Part shown: positions 9,288 through 17,334 of the stretch, piece by piece
Numbering within the stretch: position 1 is the first letter of the stretch
How the letters are laid out: every line of letters begins with the position of its first letter
NCBI GenBank assembly: GCA_003427395.1
Contig: BFEA01000151.1
Coordinates: 665,795-687,344 of the forward strand
Direction of reading: 5' to 3'
Length of the DNA: 21,550 bases
Origin: Chara braunii
Taxonomy: Eukaryota; Streptophyta; Charophyceae; Charales; Characeae
Position numbers and translations under genes: made by a program
Notes under the pieces: model-generated
Database searches by the model: none
Seen by the model: the letters and a program-made list of their open reading frames with translations, nothing else
Told to the model about the DNA's origin: nothing

Positions 9288-9449
9288 CTACCCAATTATC
9301 CAATAGTTATTAATATTTACAACCGGTTTAGCTATATCGTGATCACCTACATCTAGATTACCTATATCTTGATTACCTATATCCCGATTACCTACTTCTT
9401 GATGACTTACTTCTTGATTACCACTATTTGTAGTAGTAATTTCAGACAT
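9288..9449 (-). CDS. Possible small acidic repeat-containing reading frame (53 aa)
   Basis: An ATG at 9449-9447 opens a 53-codon frame ending in TAG at 9290-9288. It begins MSEITTTNSG and contains about six pentapeptide units of the form GN-x-D/E-I/V, encoded by a 15-bp tandem repeat (9336-9425). The same frame is open upstream of the ATG to about 9535, giving roughly 80 codons, so the true start may be earlier or in another exon. Just past the TAG, another frame continues with an acidic Ser/Asp/Asn-rich stretch, which suggests a frameshift. No family is recognised. A chance open frame created by the 15-bp repeat, a multiple of three, is the main alternative. Confidence 0.25.
   Translation of the reverse strand: MSEITTTNSGNQEVSHQEVGNRDIGNQDIGNLDVGDHDIAKPVVNINNYWIIG
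9336..9425. repeat. 15-bp tandem repeat, six units
   Basis: Six consecutive 15-base units start at 9336, 9351, 9366, 9381, 9396 and 9411, with a consensus near ATCTTGATTACCTAT. The units differ at a few positions, so the array is not recent. A degenerate unit may precede it at 9321. On the - strand the period keeps one frame open and encodes a pentapeptide repeat. Confidence 0.85.
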
Positions 9450-9669
9450 AACGTTTTCATGTCGGATTTGTTTAGTAATTCCATCACTAGGTTTTGCCCT
9501 GCCTGTTCCCCCTGATTGGGGTAAGGTGAATTTTCTTTATTTCGTTTGTTCAAGAGTTTGAATTTTGCAAACGCTTTAGTGGGGATAGGACTTCGGAGGT
9601 TATGGCTGGAACTTTGGTAGGCAGGGGGGGTTGAGACTCCAGGGTACATACATACGGTAGTTACCCACA

Positions 9670-10275
9670 ACAGGTCTGAGATCCATCAGGCCTAAGTTAG
9701 GGGACAAGCCACGGGAAGGACGGTAGGACTGTCAGCCTGGGCTCCGCCTGGCTTTGGGTAAGCTAGGGGAAGGAGAGATAGGGCTGGCCAGTTGTGGGTA
9801 TAGACTACTAGTTAGCTGTCCCCGGAAAATTAACCCTGGGGTCTGTTATAGGGGAGCCTTATTCTACAGGGGTGTTGCATGGTGGGAGGCAGTAGCCCTA
9901 TTGGGAGTAGGGCAGATTGGGGATTGTCTGAGTCTGGGGCTGGGGTTGGAGAGTTGGTCGCCTTCAACCCCAGTGGGGGCAAACAGGGACAAGGGGTGGG
10001 CAAAGGCAGCCTCTAGGAGGGGATTGGTTGCCTTTGCGGATGAGGTGGAGGGAGGGGAGGTGGATCTGTTCTATGTTGGGGCCGAGGGATTTTCCTCGGT
10101 GGAGGCAACATGAGACAGGGTACAGTGGGTATGGATTGGTTTGAGCTGTGACCAATGGAAGCGTATCCTTTTCANGGCTAGCTGGTAGGATGGGAGTATG
10201 GTATAGCAGCAGCAGAGATGGTGGCTCTGCTGCAGTCAGTCTTGCCGGAGTGAGGTAAAGTGGTGTGATGAGGGG
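9670..10275. other. G-rich intergenic sequence, unresolved base at 10175
   Basis: The + strand is rich in GGG runs. An open stretch at 9754-10113 has only a TTG start and low-complexity Gly/Val/Leu composition, so I do not call it. A single ambiguous base sits at 10175, and it is exactly the border where the sequence switches: 10127-10174 is repeated at 10500-10547, while 10176-10275 matches 14277-14374 almost perfectly. This suggests a chimeric or collapsed assembly join. Confidence 0.6.
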
Positions 10276-10313
10276 CTGTCTCTTATACACATCTAGATGT
10301 GTATAAGAGACAG
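10276..10313. other. Tn5 mosaic-end / mate-pair junction adapter, copy 1 (artefact)
   Basis: The 19-base Tn5 mosaic end CTGTCTCTTATACACATCT is followed directly by its reverse complement. This head-to-head arrangement is the junction adapter of transposase-based mate-pair libraries. It is not genomic. Frames that cross it give peptides such as LSLIHI or MYKRQ, which are contamination signatures. Confidence 0.97.
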
Positions 10314-10460
10314 CTGTGGGAGCGGACCATCGTTCATGGCGGTCTTGGCGAGTGGTGATGGTCGGCGGGAAGTGGTAGGACGGGCGTCGCGGATGTACGG
10401 TTGAGGGGGTAGGGGTCGCGAGTGGGGGGAGTCGCTGCCTTTCATCGCGGAGGTCAGGAT
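10314..10460. repeat. Near-identical copy of 11504-11648 held between two adapters
   Basis: The segment starting GGGAGCGGACCATCGTTCATG matches 11507-11648 with only a few substitutions. Being bounded on both sides by junction adapters, it is best read as a mate-pair fragment placed here by the assembler, possibly from another allele or repeat copy, and not as a true local duplication. Confidence 0.8.
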
Positions 10461-10498
10461 CTGTCTCTTATACACATCTAGATGTGTATAAGAGACAG
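10461..10498. other. Tn5 mosaic-end / mate-pair junction adapter, copy 2 (artefact)
   Basis: This is an exact second copy of the 38-base palindromic junction adapter. Sequence after it (10499-10547) repeats 10126-10174, so both sides of this adapter duplicate other parts of the window. Confidence 0.97.
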
Positions 10499-10547
10499 GG
10501 GTATGGATTGGTTTGAGCTGTGACCAATGGAAGCGTATCCTTTTCAT

Positions 10548-11177
10548 GATCTAATAAACTCGATGCGTCAAAAAAGATCTGATACTTTCGATACAGTTCA
10601 ATACTTCAAAACCAGTCATCCGCTGCTTTACAATCTTGGCAGCACCTGTTCTTCTTCCTTATTTAGGATATAGGAATTCAGGGATCGTCGAACCTAGACT
10701 GATAACTGCTGAAGTTACTTTGTTCTGTGCTCCTGGATTGTCGATGCCAGAACAACGCTGGCCGGAGCTGGGGCATTGCCCTGTAACCTGCAATTGGCAG
10801 GGGTGGGAGGCCTTGTAAAGAGCTCTGGGGTTTGCTGAGGGAGGAAAGCAAACTAATGGTGAACCAGGGGGGGCTACCTTGACAACTTATGGGGTGGGGT
10901 TAGTCTGGGTAGTGAGAAGAGATCAGTTATGGCAATGGGGGGATAGGTTCGTCTTGTTCCAGAGTTGCAATATCCTTGTAAGGGAGGGCTTGGAGTTGTT
11001 CAGGATTAGGAGTCCAGTATGGCTGACTCAGCATGAGTAGCTATATTATTCTGTCATCATCACTGGTATCATTAGTATCATCAACATTAGAATTTTCGAA
11101 GGTTTCTGATTTCGTAAGTGCTTGAAGCATTCTATTCTCAGGTTCTTCTCAGCGGAAGCCGGGTAATGGCCCAGGTA
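10548..11177. other. Sequence between adapters, no gene seen
   Basis: This is mixed-composition DNA with no recognised coding region. About 11150-11176 resembles 14450-14475 (AGCCGGGTAA-GGCCC core). An open stretch at 10636-10818 is not supported by any domain. Because adapters bound it on both sides, its physical placement here is doubtful. Confidence 0.5.
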
Positions 11178-11215
11178 CTGTCACTTATACACATCTAGAT
11201 GTGTATAAGAGACAG
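11178..11215. other. Tn5 mosaic-end / mate-pair junction adapter, copy 3, one mismatch (artefact)
   Basis: This is the same 38-base adapter with one substitution (A at 11183). It is followed by 11216-11249, which is identical to the integrase C-terminal region at about 6998-7031 of the chromovirus, and then by the N gap. The read was evidently extended from a chimeric mate-pair molecule into a repeat. Confidence 0.95.
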
Positions 11216-11249
11216 ATGTCTACCATGTCTCATTATTCCGTCCCTACCG

Positions 11250-11315
11250 NNNNNNNNNNNNNNNNNNNNNNNNNNNNNNNNNNNNNNNNNNNNNNNNNNN
11301 NNNNNNNNNNNNNNN

Positions 11316-11351
<36 letters not shown>
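11250..11351. other. Assembly gap (66 N) followed by a 36-base A run
   Basis: Positions 11250-11315 are unresolved. An uninterrupted A run spans 11316-11351. Left of the gap is chromovirus integrase sequence; right of the A run is sequence resembling the chromovirus tail. The gap may therefore stand in for the missing part of a second retroelement copy, or join unrelated pieces. Confidence 0.95.
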
Positions 11352-11355
<4 letters not shown>

Positions 11356-11460
11356 ATACACTAGTCAGTTGTTTCCAAACAACCAAACAAGAGAACATTT
11401 CATGAAAATGTGACAAGGACTCAGGGCGAGGGGCGGCGCTGCCGAGAGCGCTGCGCCCCG
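11352..11460 (+). repeat. Diverged second copy of chromovirus tail ending in GC hairpin
   Basis: The segment AGGACTCAGGGCGAG plus the hairpin GGGGCGGCGCT / AGCGCTGCGCCCC (about 11427-11454) aligns with AGGACTTAGCCCGCTAG plus the hairpin at 8242-8292. Upstream, a CACTAGTCAGTTGTTTCC-like stretch is shared with about 14700-14785. This is a dispersed retroelement end. Confidence 0.5.
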
Positions 11461-11710
11461 CATGCGCAAGACTGGTCAGAGTGGTGTCGGGCGAGGGTGC
11501 GACGCGGGAGCGGACCATCGTTCATGGCGGTATTGGCGAGCGGTGATGGTCGACGGGAAGTGGTAGGACGGGCGTCGCGGATGTACGGTTGAGGGGGTAG
11601 GGGTCGCGAGTGGGGGGAGTCGCTGCCTTTCATCGCGGAGGTCAGGATGGTGGGTGGTGCGACGTGGCTGAATGACGTGGCGAACGGGGTAGTTGTCGGG
11701 ATCGGACATC

Positions 11711-11885
11711 GTGAGCTACGATCTTGCAGCCCGTCACCGTCCTCTCGTCGCATGATGATTAAATGACCTCGTCGACTCCATTAGCCTCCATATCCCTGTC
11801 GAAGTGGCTATGGTGAGCTACGATCTTGCAGCCCGTCACTGTGCTCACTTCGCATGATGATTGAATGACCTCGTCGGCTCCATAT
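11711..11885. repeat. Tandem duplication, period 102
   Basis: The unit GTGAGCTACGATCTTGCAGC through GACCTCGTCG-CTCCAT occurs at 11711-11783 and 11813-11885 with few differences. No coding frame is evident. The upstream part (11504-11648) is the partner of the adapter-flanked copy at 10314-10460. Confidence 0.85.
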
Positions 11886-12805
11886 CTCTATCGTGGTATC
11901 TGATCTGAAGAGCTAGGCAACGTGAAGGGGTGAAGACGCATGGACGCGAGGCAAGAGAAGGTAAGGCAGGAGAGAGTTTGGCGATGAGGGAAGGGTAGGA
12001 TATGGTGTTGTGGGGAGTGTGGAGTCCTGTCTCTATGAACCAGGTAGGTGGGACCTGCTTTCCTTGTCTTGTGGTTGTAAAACCTTCCCCCTTCCTCAGC
12101 AGCATGAAAAATGAAGAGTTAGGTTTGAACTCCCTATGGCGACTCGTCAGCAGGTTTGGCGAGGGGTGTCACACCATTTTCGATTCCTTTGAGGGCTCGA
12201 AGATGGTCGTTTATATCTTTGGTGTTAGCTTTGCTCCGAACCTAGATGCTAGCAGTGGGAGGAAGGTGGTCCTTCTTTCCCCAAAGATGCAGGGGTAGGG
12301 TTTGAGAGGTGAGGGGTAAGTGTTGAGTTGAGGAAGAAGGGAAGGGAATTGGCAGTAGTGGATTCCGTTTCAGCCCACGCGCCGCCTGGCTTTCTTATAA
12401 TTGAAGATCTATAGTTCAAATAATGATCGTTAAATTGTTACTTTGATTGTGAAATCTCTGATTGTTTCGAGTGCTTTCTCTGATTCTATCTTCGAAATAC
12501 TTTCATCCTAAGAATACAATTGATTGGTAGTTCATAATTCTTTTCGATTGTTTTGTGTCAGATTTAGATTCGAGTGTTTTTTCACACATATTCTGATCGC
12601 TGTCTGACATGATCTTGCTCTTTCTGAGCCTTGCTTAAAGCGGTTTTCTGTGTTTCTCTGCTACTTTCTATCTTCTATAGAGCTGATTTTTCAATAATAA
12701 CGATAATCCAGTAATTGTGCTATATGTGCACTCTTTCTACATCATAGTCGAAATGCTCATACGACAAGTTTTTCTGATTAGTAATTTTTTGATTTACAGT
12801 CCTAT
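11886..12805. other. Intergenic, no feature recognised
   Basis: The first part is G-rich, and the sequence becomes AT-rich after about 12400. An ATG-opened 98-codon stretch at 12002-12298 has no recognisable domain and no supporting neighbours, so it is left uncalled. No RNA gene or repeat boundary was identified. Confidence 0.4.
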
Positions 12806-12959
12806 CGATTTCCTGAACTCTGGTTCTGGAAATCAGAGTCAAAGTCCGGGTGGACATCAGATTTTTTTCCTAGTTGTGTTTCCTATGGCCTGAACTCTAG
12901 TTCTGGAAATCAGAGTCAAAAGTTCGGACGGATATCAGACTCTTTTCCTATTTAGTTTC
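12806..12959. repeat. Tandem duplication, period ~77
   Basis: Two units (12806-12882 and 12883-12959) share CCTGAACTCT-GTTCTGGAAATCAGAGTCAAA and a trailing CGG-TGGA-ATCAGA-T segment. Identity is high but includes small indels. No coding meaning is evident. Confidence 0.85.
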
Positions 12960-13130
12960 CTATGGATTTTCAAAATCATTTGAATCTCAACGGACTTCTG
13001 GATTAGGGATTTCTTTTTTCGTCGAACAAATCAACTGAGAACTTCATAGTATTGGTCGAATGGTAATTTGCATGTAGTCCCAAATATCTGGCTTAAATTC
13101 GCTTCAAATTTTGTAAATTCGTATGGGGCG

Positions 13131-13908
13131 GTTCTGTTGAGTTTTGAGGGATCTGTCTAAGATGGAGGGCAAGGGCACGCGATGACTCTTTGCGAGGACA
13201 GAGAGAGGGTTGTATCGGGGCGGTCTGAGGGGTACCGACTAGGGGAACTCCCATCGGATGCAATTGGCGTCGGGCAGCTTTGGTTGTCGGATGGGTACCA
13301 ACTGATGAGGGTTTACTCTGGCGCGATTGGCCTGAGGCAGTGCTGACCCACTCCCTCGATGACGGAGACTGGAATTTTTGAAGGGGCAGGAGATTGCAGG
13401 GTGAGGATTGTGTCTAGCTCTTGCTGAGGACATGGTCCTCCGAACTCTTTACTAGGACGGAGTTGGGGAGGTGAAGGGGGGACAGGTGAGTGGAGGTTCT
13501 GTTGGGTTTTGGGGATCTATTCAAGGTGGCGGGTAAAAGGCACGAGATGACTCTTTGTGAGGACGGAGCGAGGGTTGAATCAGGTCGTCTGAGGGATACC
13601 GGTTGGGGGATCTTTCATCAGATGCGATTAGCATCGGGCAACTTTAGTTGTCGGATGGGTACCGACTGATGACGGATCATCCTGGTGCGATTGGCCTTAG
13701 GCAGCGCTGGCTTACCCTCTCAATGACGGAGACTGGAATCTCCGAGGGGACAGGAGATTGCAGGATGATGATTGTGTCTAGCTCGCGCTATGGATATGAT
13801 TCTTCGAACCCTTTACTAGGACGGAGCTGGGGGGGTGAAGGGGGTTTAGATGGGGTTGGTTGAGAACGGATGCGATTGGCATTGAGCGGAGTCTCGATGG
13901 GTACCGGC
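13131..13908. repeat. Tandem ~365-bp repeat, two full units plus a fragment
   Basis: Unit one begins at GTTCTGTTGAG (13131) and unit two at GTTCTGTTGGG (13496), a period of 365 bases. They align along almost their full length, with landmarks ATGACTCTTTG, GGTTGTCGGATGGGTACC, GACGGAGACTGGAAT and TTTACTAGGACGGAG, at roughly 80 percent identity by eye. A partial third unit (about 13866-13908) keeps the GATGCGATTGGCAT and GATGGGTACCG parts. Stops interrupt all frames in at least one copy. This is a possible satellite or an intergenic tandem family. Confidence 0.85.
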
Positions 13909-13940
13909 CGCGGTCAGCCGACCTTATTACAACAAACCCG

Positions 13941-14040
13941 GGACCTCCCCTTCAATGACGAAGACAAAACTGTTGCACTTGTTGGTCTTCCAGAACCTCC
14001 CTTTCGATGACGAAGACAGAAGTGCTGCGATTGCAATTTT
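13941..14040. repeat. Tandem ~52-bp repeat, two units
   Basis: The motif ACCTCCC-TTC-ATGACGAAGAC occurs at about 13942 and 13994, with similar sequence continuing for about 40 bases in each. It resembles the TCAATGACGGAGAC part of the 365-bp repeat just upstream and probably derives from it. Confidence 0.75.
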
Positions 14041-14051
14041 TGGAAAAAAGA

Positions 14052-14375
14052 TGGTGGGGTATCATGCGTCCTACTAGTGAGTGGGCTAGCTTGTAGGATG
14101 GGAATAGAGCACAACAGCAGCAGAGATGGTGGCTCTGATGCAGTAAGTCTTGCTGGAGTGGGGAGCAGGGGATTGTTAGGGGGGTTTGACCTTTTCTAAA
14201 AAAGGAAACTCTTCGGAACCTCAATAAAGGTGAGTAGGAACAAAGGGTGGGTTATCATGCGTCCTGCCAGCGAGGGGGCTAGCTGGTAGGATGGGAGTAT
14301 GGTATAGCAGCAGCAGAGATGGTGGCTCTGCTGCAGTCAGTCTTGCCGGAGTGAGGTAAAGTGGTGTGATGGGGG
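14052..14375. repeat. Direct repeat, period ~193, also present at 10176-10275
   Basis: The unit TATCATGCGTCCT ... GGCTAGCT-GTAGGATGGGA ... CAGCAGCAGAGATGGTGGCTCT ... GTCTTGC-GGAGTG starts near 14060 and again near 14253. The second unit matches 10176-10275 almost exactly, apart from an A at 10271. The two local units are clearly diverged, so the 10176 copy is best explained by misassembly and not by ancient duplication. Confidence 0.85.
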
Positions 14376-14910
14376 GTTCTCTTGAGCTGTTCCTGAAATT
14401 TGCTCTAAATCATTTGTAGACATGTCTGAAGTGCTCCAAAATCTCTGAGTCAAAGCCGGGTAACGGCCCCAGTATCTTAATTTTCCAAAACTATTCTTAG
14501 GTTAATTGGATTGTTTCAGTAGGTTTTCAGTGATGAATCTTCTGAAGGTATTCGTTAAGGGACGCTGGGCCCGATTCCCAGTTCGTGCCAATTTGTGAGG
14601 TAATGGTAGTATCTATGGGACGCTGGACCCGGTTTCCAGCAGGTGTTGCTCCCCACCAATAGATGGAGCGGTTTTCAAAAAAAAAAAAAAAAAAAAAAAG
14701 TTGTTTCCAAACAAAGGTTACTGCCTCCAACATTCTAGGATTTAGTTGTCATTACTTTCTGCTTTCCTCGGACATGTATACTAGTTAGTTGCTTCTGCTT
14801 TCACTTAGGCTGTTAGTTGTGGCATTGTTGTTTTTGCTACATTTTCTAGCCTAGGTTGCATCGCATGGACTCAGCATGGAGCTTGCTCCGCATCCTAGAC
14901 TGCTCAGGTT
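14376..14910. repeat. Retroelement-tail-like sequence with A run and duplicated hairpin motif
   Basis: GGGACGCTGG is followed by short complementary arms at 14559 and again at 14617 (period 58). An A run lies at 14678-14699, directly followed by GTTGTTTCCAAACAA, a near-palindrome also found at about 11373. Then GG-TACTGCCTC-AACATT-CTAGGATTTAGTTG (about 14717-14749) matches the chromovirus tail at about 8188-8222. This region therefore holds a fragment of the same dispersed family. No gene is recognised. Confidence 0.55.
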
Positions 14911-14976
14911 TTCTTTTTCTTTGGTAGAGTTCCGCTTCTTGGCGGAAGCATGCTTGTATCACGGACTAGACATGCT

Positions 14977-15060
14977 GGACTAGACTAGCTGGTCCAGGCC
15001 AGTACATCTGCACCAGCCAGTCTAGTCCAGTCCAGCCAGTCCGCTGGGGTAGACCCCAGC
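14977..15060. repeat. Two adjacent inverted repeats
   Basis: GGACTAGACTAGCTGGT (14977-14993) pairs with 15012-15028 at 16 of 17 positions over an 18-base loop. GCTGGGGT (15043-15050) pairs perfectly with ACCCCAGC (15053-15060). The local sequence is built of GTCCAG/CTAGTC words, so part of the pairing may come from short tandem repetition. Confidence 0.7.
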
Positions 15061-15956
15061 CAGAGTCTGTATTTCGGATCATTCTACATTCACACAGTTT
15101 GGAATATGTGCGTTGGAGTCTGCGTGGGAGCTGCCTGTGCCATCTTGCTCCACCCTCATCCTCCATCTCCATCTCTATCCCAGGCGGAGCACCTCACCCG
15201 ATGGGTCCGCCACATCAACTCTGCTGCCCTTTAATAAGCTTATTGTCATCCCTTGGCCGGTTATCGATCTGCAGTGGCCTCGTACGTTTTGTTGAGATAG
15301 TAGACGTGTAGAATATCTGAAAAGTGGCTTCGACTACGTGCCACATGGAGACGTGGAGGGTACAGAAAGAACAACGTGATTGCCCCCCTCTGATTCTGAC
15401 TATTGAACTCTGCAAGTCACATCGTCGAACCTCCGTCCGCAGTGCGGATCCTTCATACACTCCTGCACCTTTCCACCCCAGTAAAAGATGCCGAAAGGCT
15501 CGGGAGGAGCTTCACCTGTACTTTTTCAACTAGTGAGACATTGCCAGCCCGCCATTCCATCTTCGTCCTCTTCCTTCCCGAATCTAAATAGGATGTTCCA
15601 GTTCCACCTGGAACTCCAATCCCATCTTTCCCAAGAACTCCTTGGCACGCCTCCAGTTATGGACTTTCCAGGCTCTTTTGCATTTTAGAGCAGGGTGTGA
15701 GGTTGTGCACCACATTCCCACCTATTTTCCCAAGGAATGGCCCCGTGAGTTCGTCGTCCTTATAGCTCAGATCCTTTGGTGTCTTCGACAAAAAGATAAT
15801 TCTTCCCTCCCAAAGTACTGGACCAATAGGATGGGCTTAGCAGCTTACATTTTCTTTTTCTAATGGATTATTGAAAAGGACAACTTTCCCTCTCAAAAGT
15901 CTGCACCAGCAGTGGGTCCCAAAACTCGTCTTTTAATTGTGGAGTTGCCCTCAGAC
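15061..15956. other. Intergenic, no confident gene
   Basis: Several open stretches of 60-73 codons overlap in different frames, and none has a recognisable domain. On the - strand, about 15594-15725, one ATG-opened run contains KRAWKVHNWRRAKEFLGKMG, which looks protein-like, but it is only about 43 codons and ends at a stop, so chance cannot be excluded. No repeat family was recognised. Confidence 0.35.
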
Positions 15957-16084
15957 TCAGGGCATACTCACACTGGAACCTTTACTACTAAGCTTTGGGC
16001 ATGATTGTGGTCAGATTCATCCAGGTCCGGCCGTAATTGCAATCAGATACATTTAGCAAAGTGCCTAGTGTCGGTATGCCCTCA
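15957..16084. mobile_element. MITE-like element 1 (~128 bp)
   Basis: The left end TCAGGGCATACTCACACTGG is answered by a right end that reads, reverse-complemented, TGAGGGCATACCGACACTAGG. Between them is non-coding sequence with a CAGAT-CATCCAGG and AATCAGATACATTT core shared with the next element. No convincing target-site duplication is seen. The CAGGG end loosely resembles hAT termini. Confidence 0.65.
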
Positions 16085-16146
16085 CTCCGCTCGGACTGTC
16101 CTATTGCCATGTTCAACAAGAGACTTGCGAATAATCATACTGTCTG

Positions 16147-16272
16147 TCAGGCCATACTCACACTAGGAAAATTTTACTTATTCATGGACGTAATTCCAGT
16201 GAGATGCATCCAGTTCTGGCTGTAAATGTGGTCAAATACATTTAAGATAGAGTGAGTGTGAGTATGCCCTCA
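16147..16272. mobile_element. MITE-like element 2 (~126 bp)
   Basis: The left end is TCAGGCCATACTCACACTAG, and the right end reverse-complemented is TGAGGGCATACTCACACTCA. The inner GATGCATCCAG and GTCAAATACATTTA segments align with element 1, so the two are diverged copies of one family. There is no coding capacity and no clear flanking duplication. Confidence 0.65.
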
Positions 16273-16435
16273 TTCTATGTATTTTTCATTCAACTTGTCA
16301 ATGGACAGGAACCGGACTGATGCTCCCCAGAAGGGACGAGTACCATAAGGACACATGAAACTGAAAACCAAACAAACAAAAAAATCCATTTCTCAGACCC
16401 CACCCTGGCCTGGATCCCAATGCAGTCAGGGCATA

Positions 16436-16584
16436 CACACACTGGCACTTTCCGAAACACATCTGACTGCAGTTACGGTCAGACCTGGATGGATCTGACT
16501 GCAATTACGGGCAGACCTGGATGAATCTGACAGCAATCACGTCCAGAGCTTAGTCGAAAAGTCCTAGTGTGAGAAATGCCCTCA
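16436..16584. mobile_element. MITE-like element 3 (~149 bp)
   Basis: The left end is TCAGGGCATACACACACTGG, and the right end reverse-complemented is TGAGGGCATTTCTCACACTAGG. It is longer because an inner ~40-base segment (CAGACCTGGATG-ATCTGAC-GCA) is tandemly repeated about twice. It shares termini, and weakly the core, with elements 1 and 2. Confidence 0.6.
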
Positions 16585-16734
16585 GGATCGATGAATGATT
16601 GTCCAAAGCCAGAGTGCTAAAACAGACAAGGAAGTGACATGAGGCAAAGGGATGGGGAAAATCCCTGTGCGAGCAGAAGTAAATGAATCCTGGTCACAGG
16701 CAACTGGTCAGGGCAGAGAGACTGCATCACTACT

Positions 16735-16834
16735 GTCTTCACCCGAATAGAACGGCCGGTCATTATCGCTGTACGTAGAGTGAAAATTGCCATAAATACA
16801 GCTATAATGACCAGGCATTCTGTTTGGGTGAATA
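16735..16834 (+). repeat. Long foldback (possible small-RNA precursor or MITE)
   Basis: GGTCATTATCGCTGTA (16758-16773) pairs with 16797-16812 at 15 of 16 positions across 23 bases. Pairing continues outward: TTCACCC-AA-AGAA on the left faces its complement on the right, giving arms of roughly 38 bases with about four mismatches, and two of the other differences are G-U compatible on the + strand RNA. No gene covers it; the 110-codon frame on the - strand across it has no domain. Confidence 0.65.
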
Positions 16835-17208
16835 TGGTAGGGGCCTTGCCACACGACAGCCAAAATGGATTGAAACGAGACTGAAATTTGTGAGGCCTCG
16901 CGAACCCAAAAGCTCCACATCGGGTCTGTTTTAGACCTTCAAGCCACATGGCTTCCCTGAATCAGCTCTTTCGCCAGTCGTCACGAGTCCAGGAGAGAAT
17001 CCGAGAGATACGTCTAACATCTCGGAATTCTCTTTTCACGATGGGAAATCATGAGGCTGCGTGGCCATGACAAAACGAAACTAACTGCCATTTTCATTTC
17101 GTTTCGCATACCATGTGGCAAGGCCCTGAAGTAGGAGTTTCTCTACAGCCATGAAGGATGCCTGCTTTTCAGATTTGCACATAATGTCAGGGGCAGGCCC
17201 CAGTGGAC

Positions 17209-17217
17209 TATATATAT
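17209..17217 (+). promoter_or_regulatory. Candidate TATA box for eL34
   Basis: TATATATAT lies about 120 bases upstream of the eL34 start codon. A pyrimidine-rich stretch (CTCCTTCCTTTCC, about 17272-17284) lies 55-65 bases downstream of it, reminiscent of the pyrimidine-rich starts of ribosomal-protein mRNAs. Position and composition are suggestive only. Confidence 0.35.
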
Positions 17218-17334
17218 CTAGGTATTGGTTGGACATCTGACATCCGCAATGTGATGGTATGGTTAGCGGCCGACTCCTTCCTTTCCGCATCGCATTCAGC
17301 AGATCATCGAGCAGTGTAACACCAAATAGCAACC

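Noticed and set aside
9336-9425. CRISPR-like array
   Set aside because: The 15-bp units are directly contiguous with no spacers, in a eukaryotic context.
9754-10113. 119-codon open stretch on the + strand
   Set aside because: It has only a TTG start, low-complexity composition and no recognisable motif, and it lies close to the misassembled block.
10276-11518. Reading frames with LSLIHI, MYKRQ, MCIRDR or VSYTHLDVYKRQ
   Set aside because: These peptides are translations of the Tn5/mate-pair adapter and not biology.
12002-12298. 98-codon ATG-opened frame
   Set aside because: No domain, no homologous neighbour and no regulatory signal; a frame of this length can arise by chance in GC-balanced DNA.
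15594-15725. Protein-like 43-codon run on the - strand (KRAWKVHNWRRAKEFLGKMG)
   Set aside because: It looks like real protein, but it is too short to separate from chance and no family is recognised.
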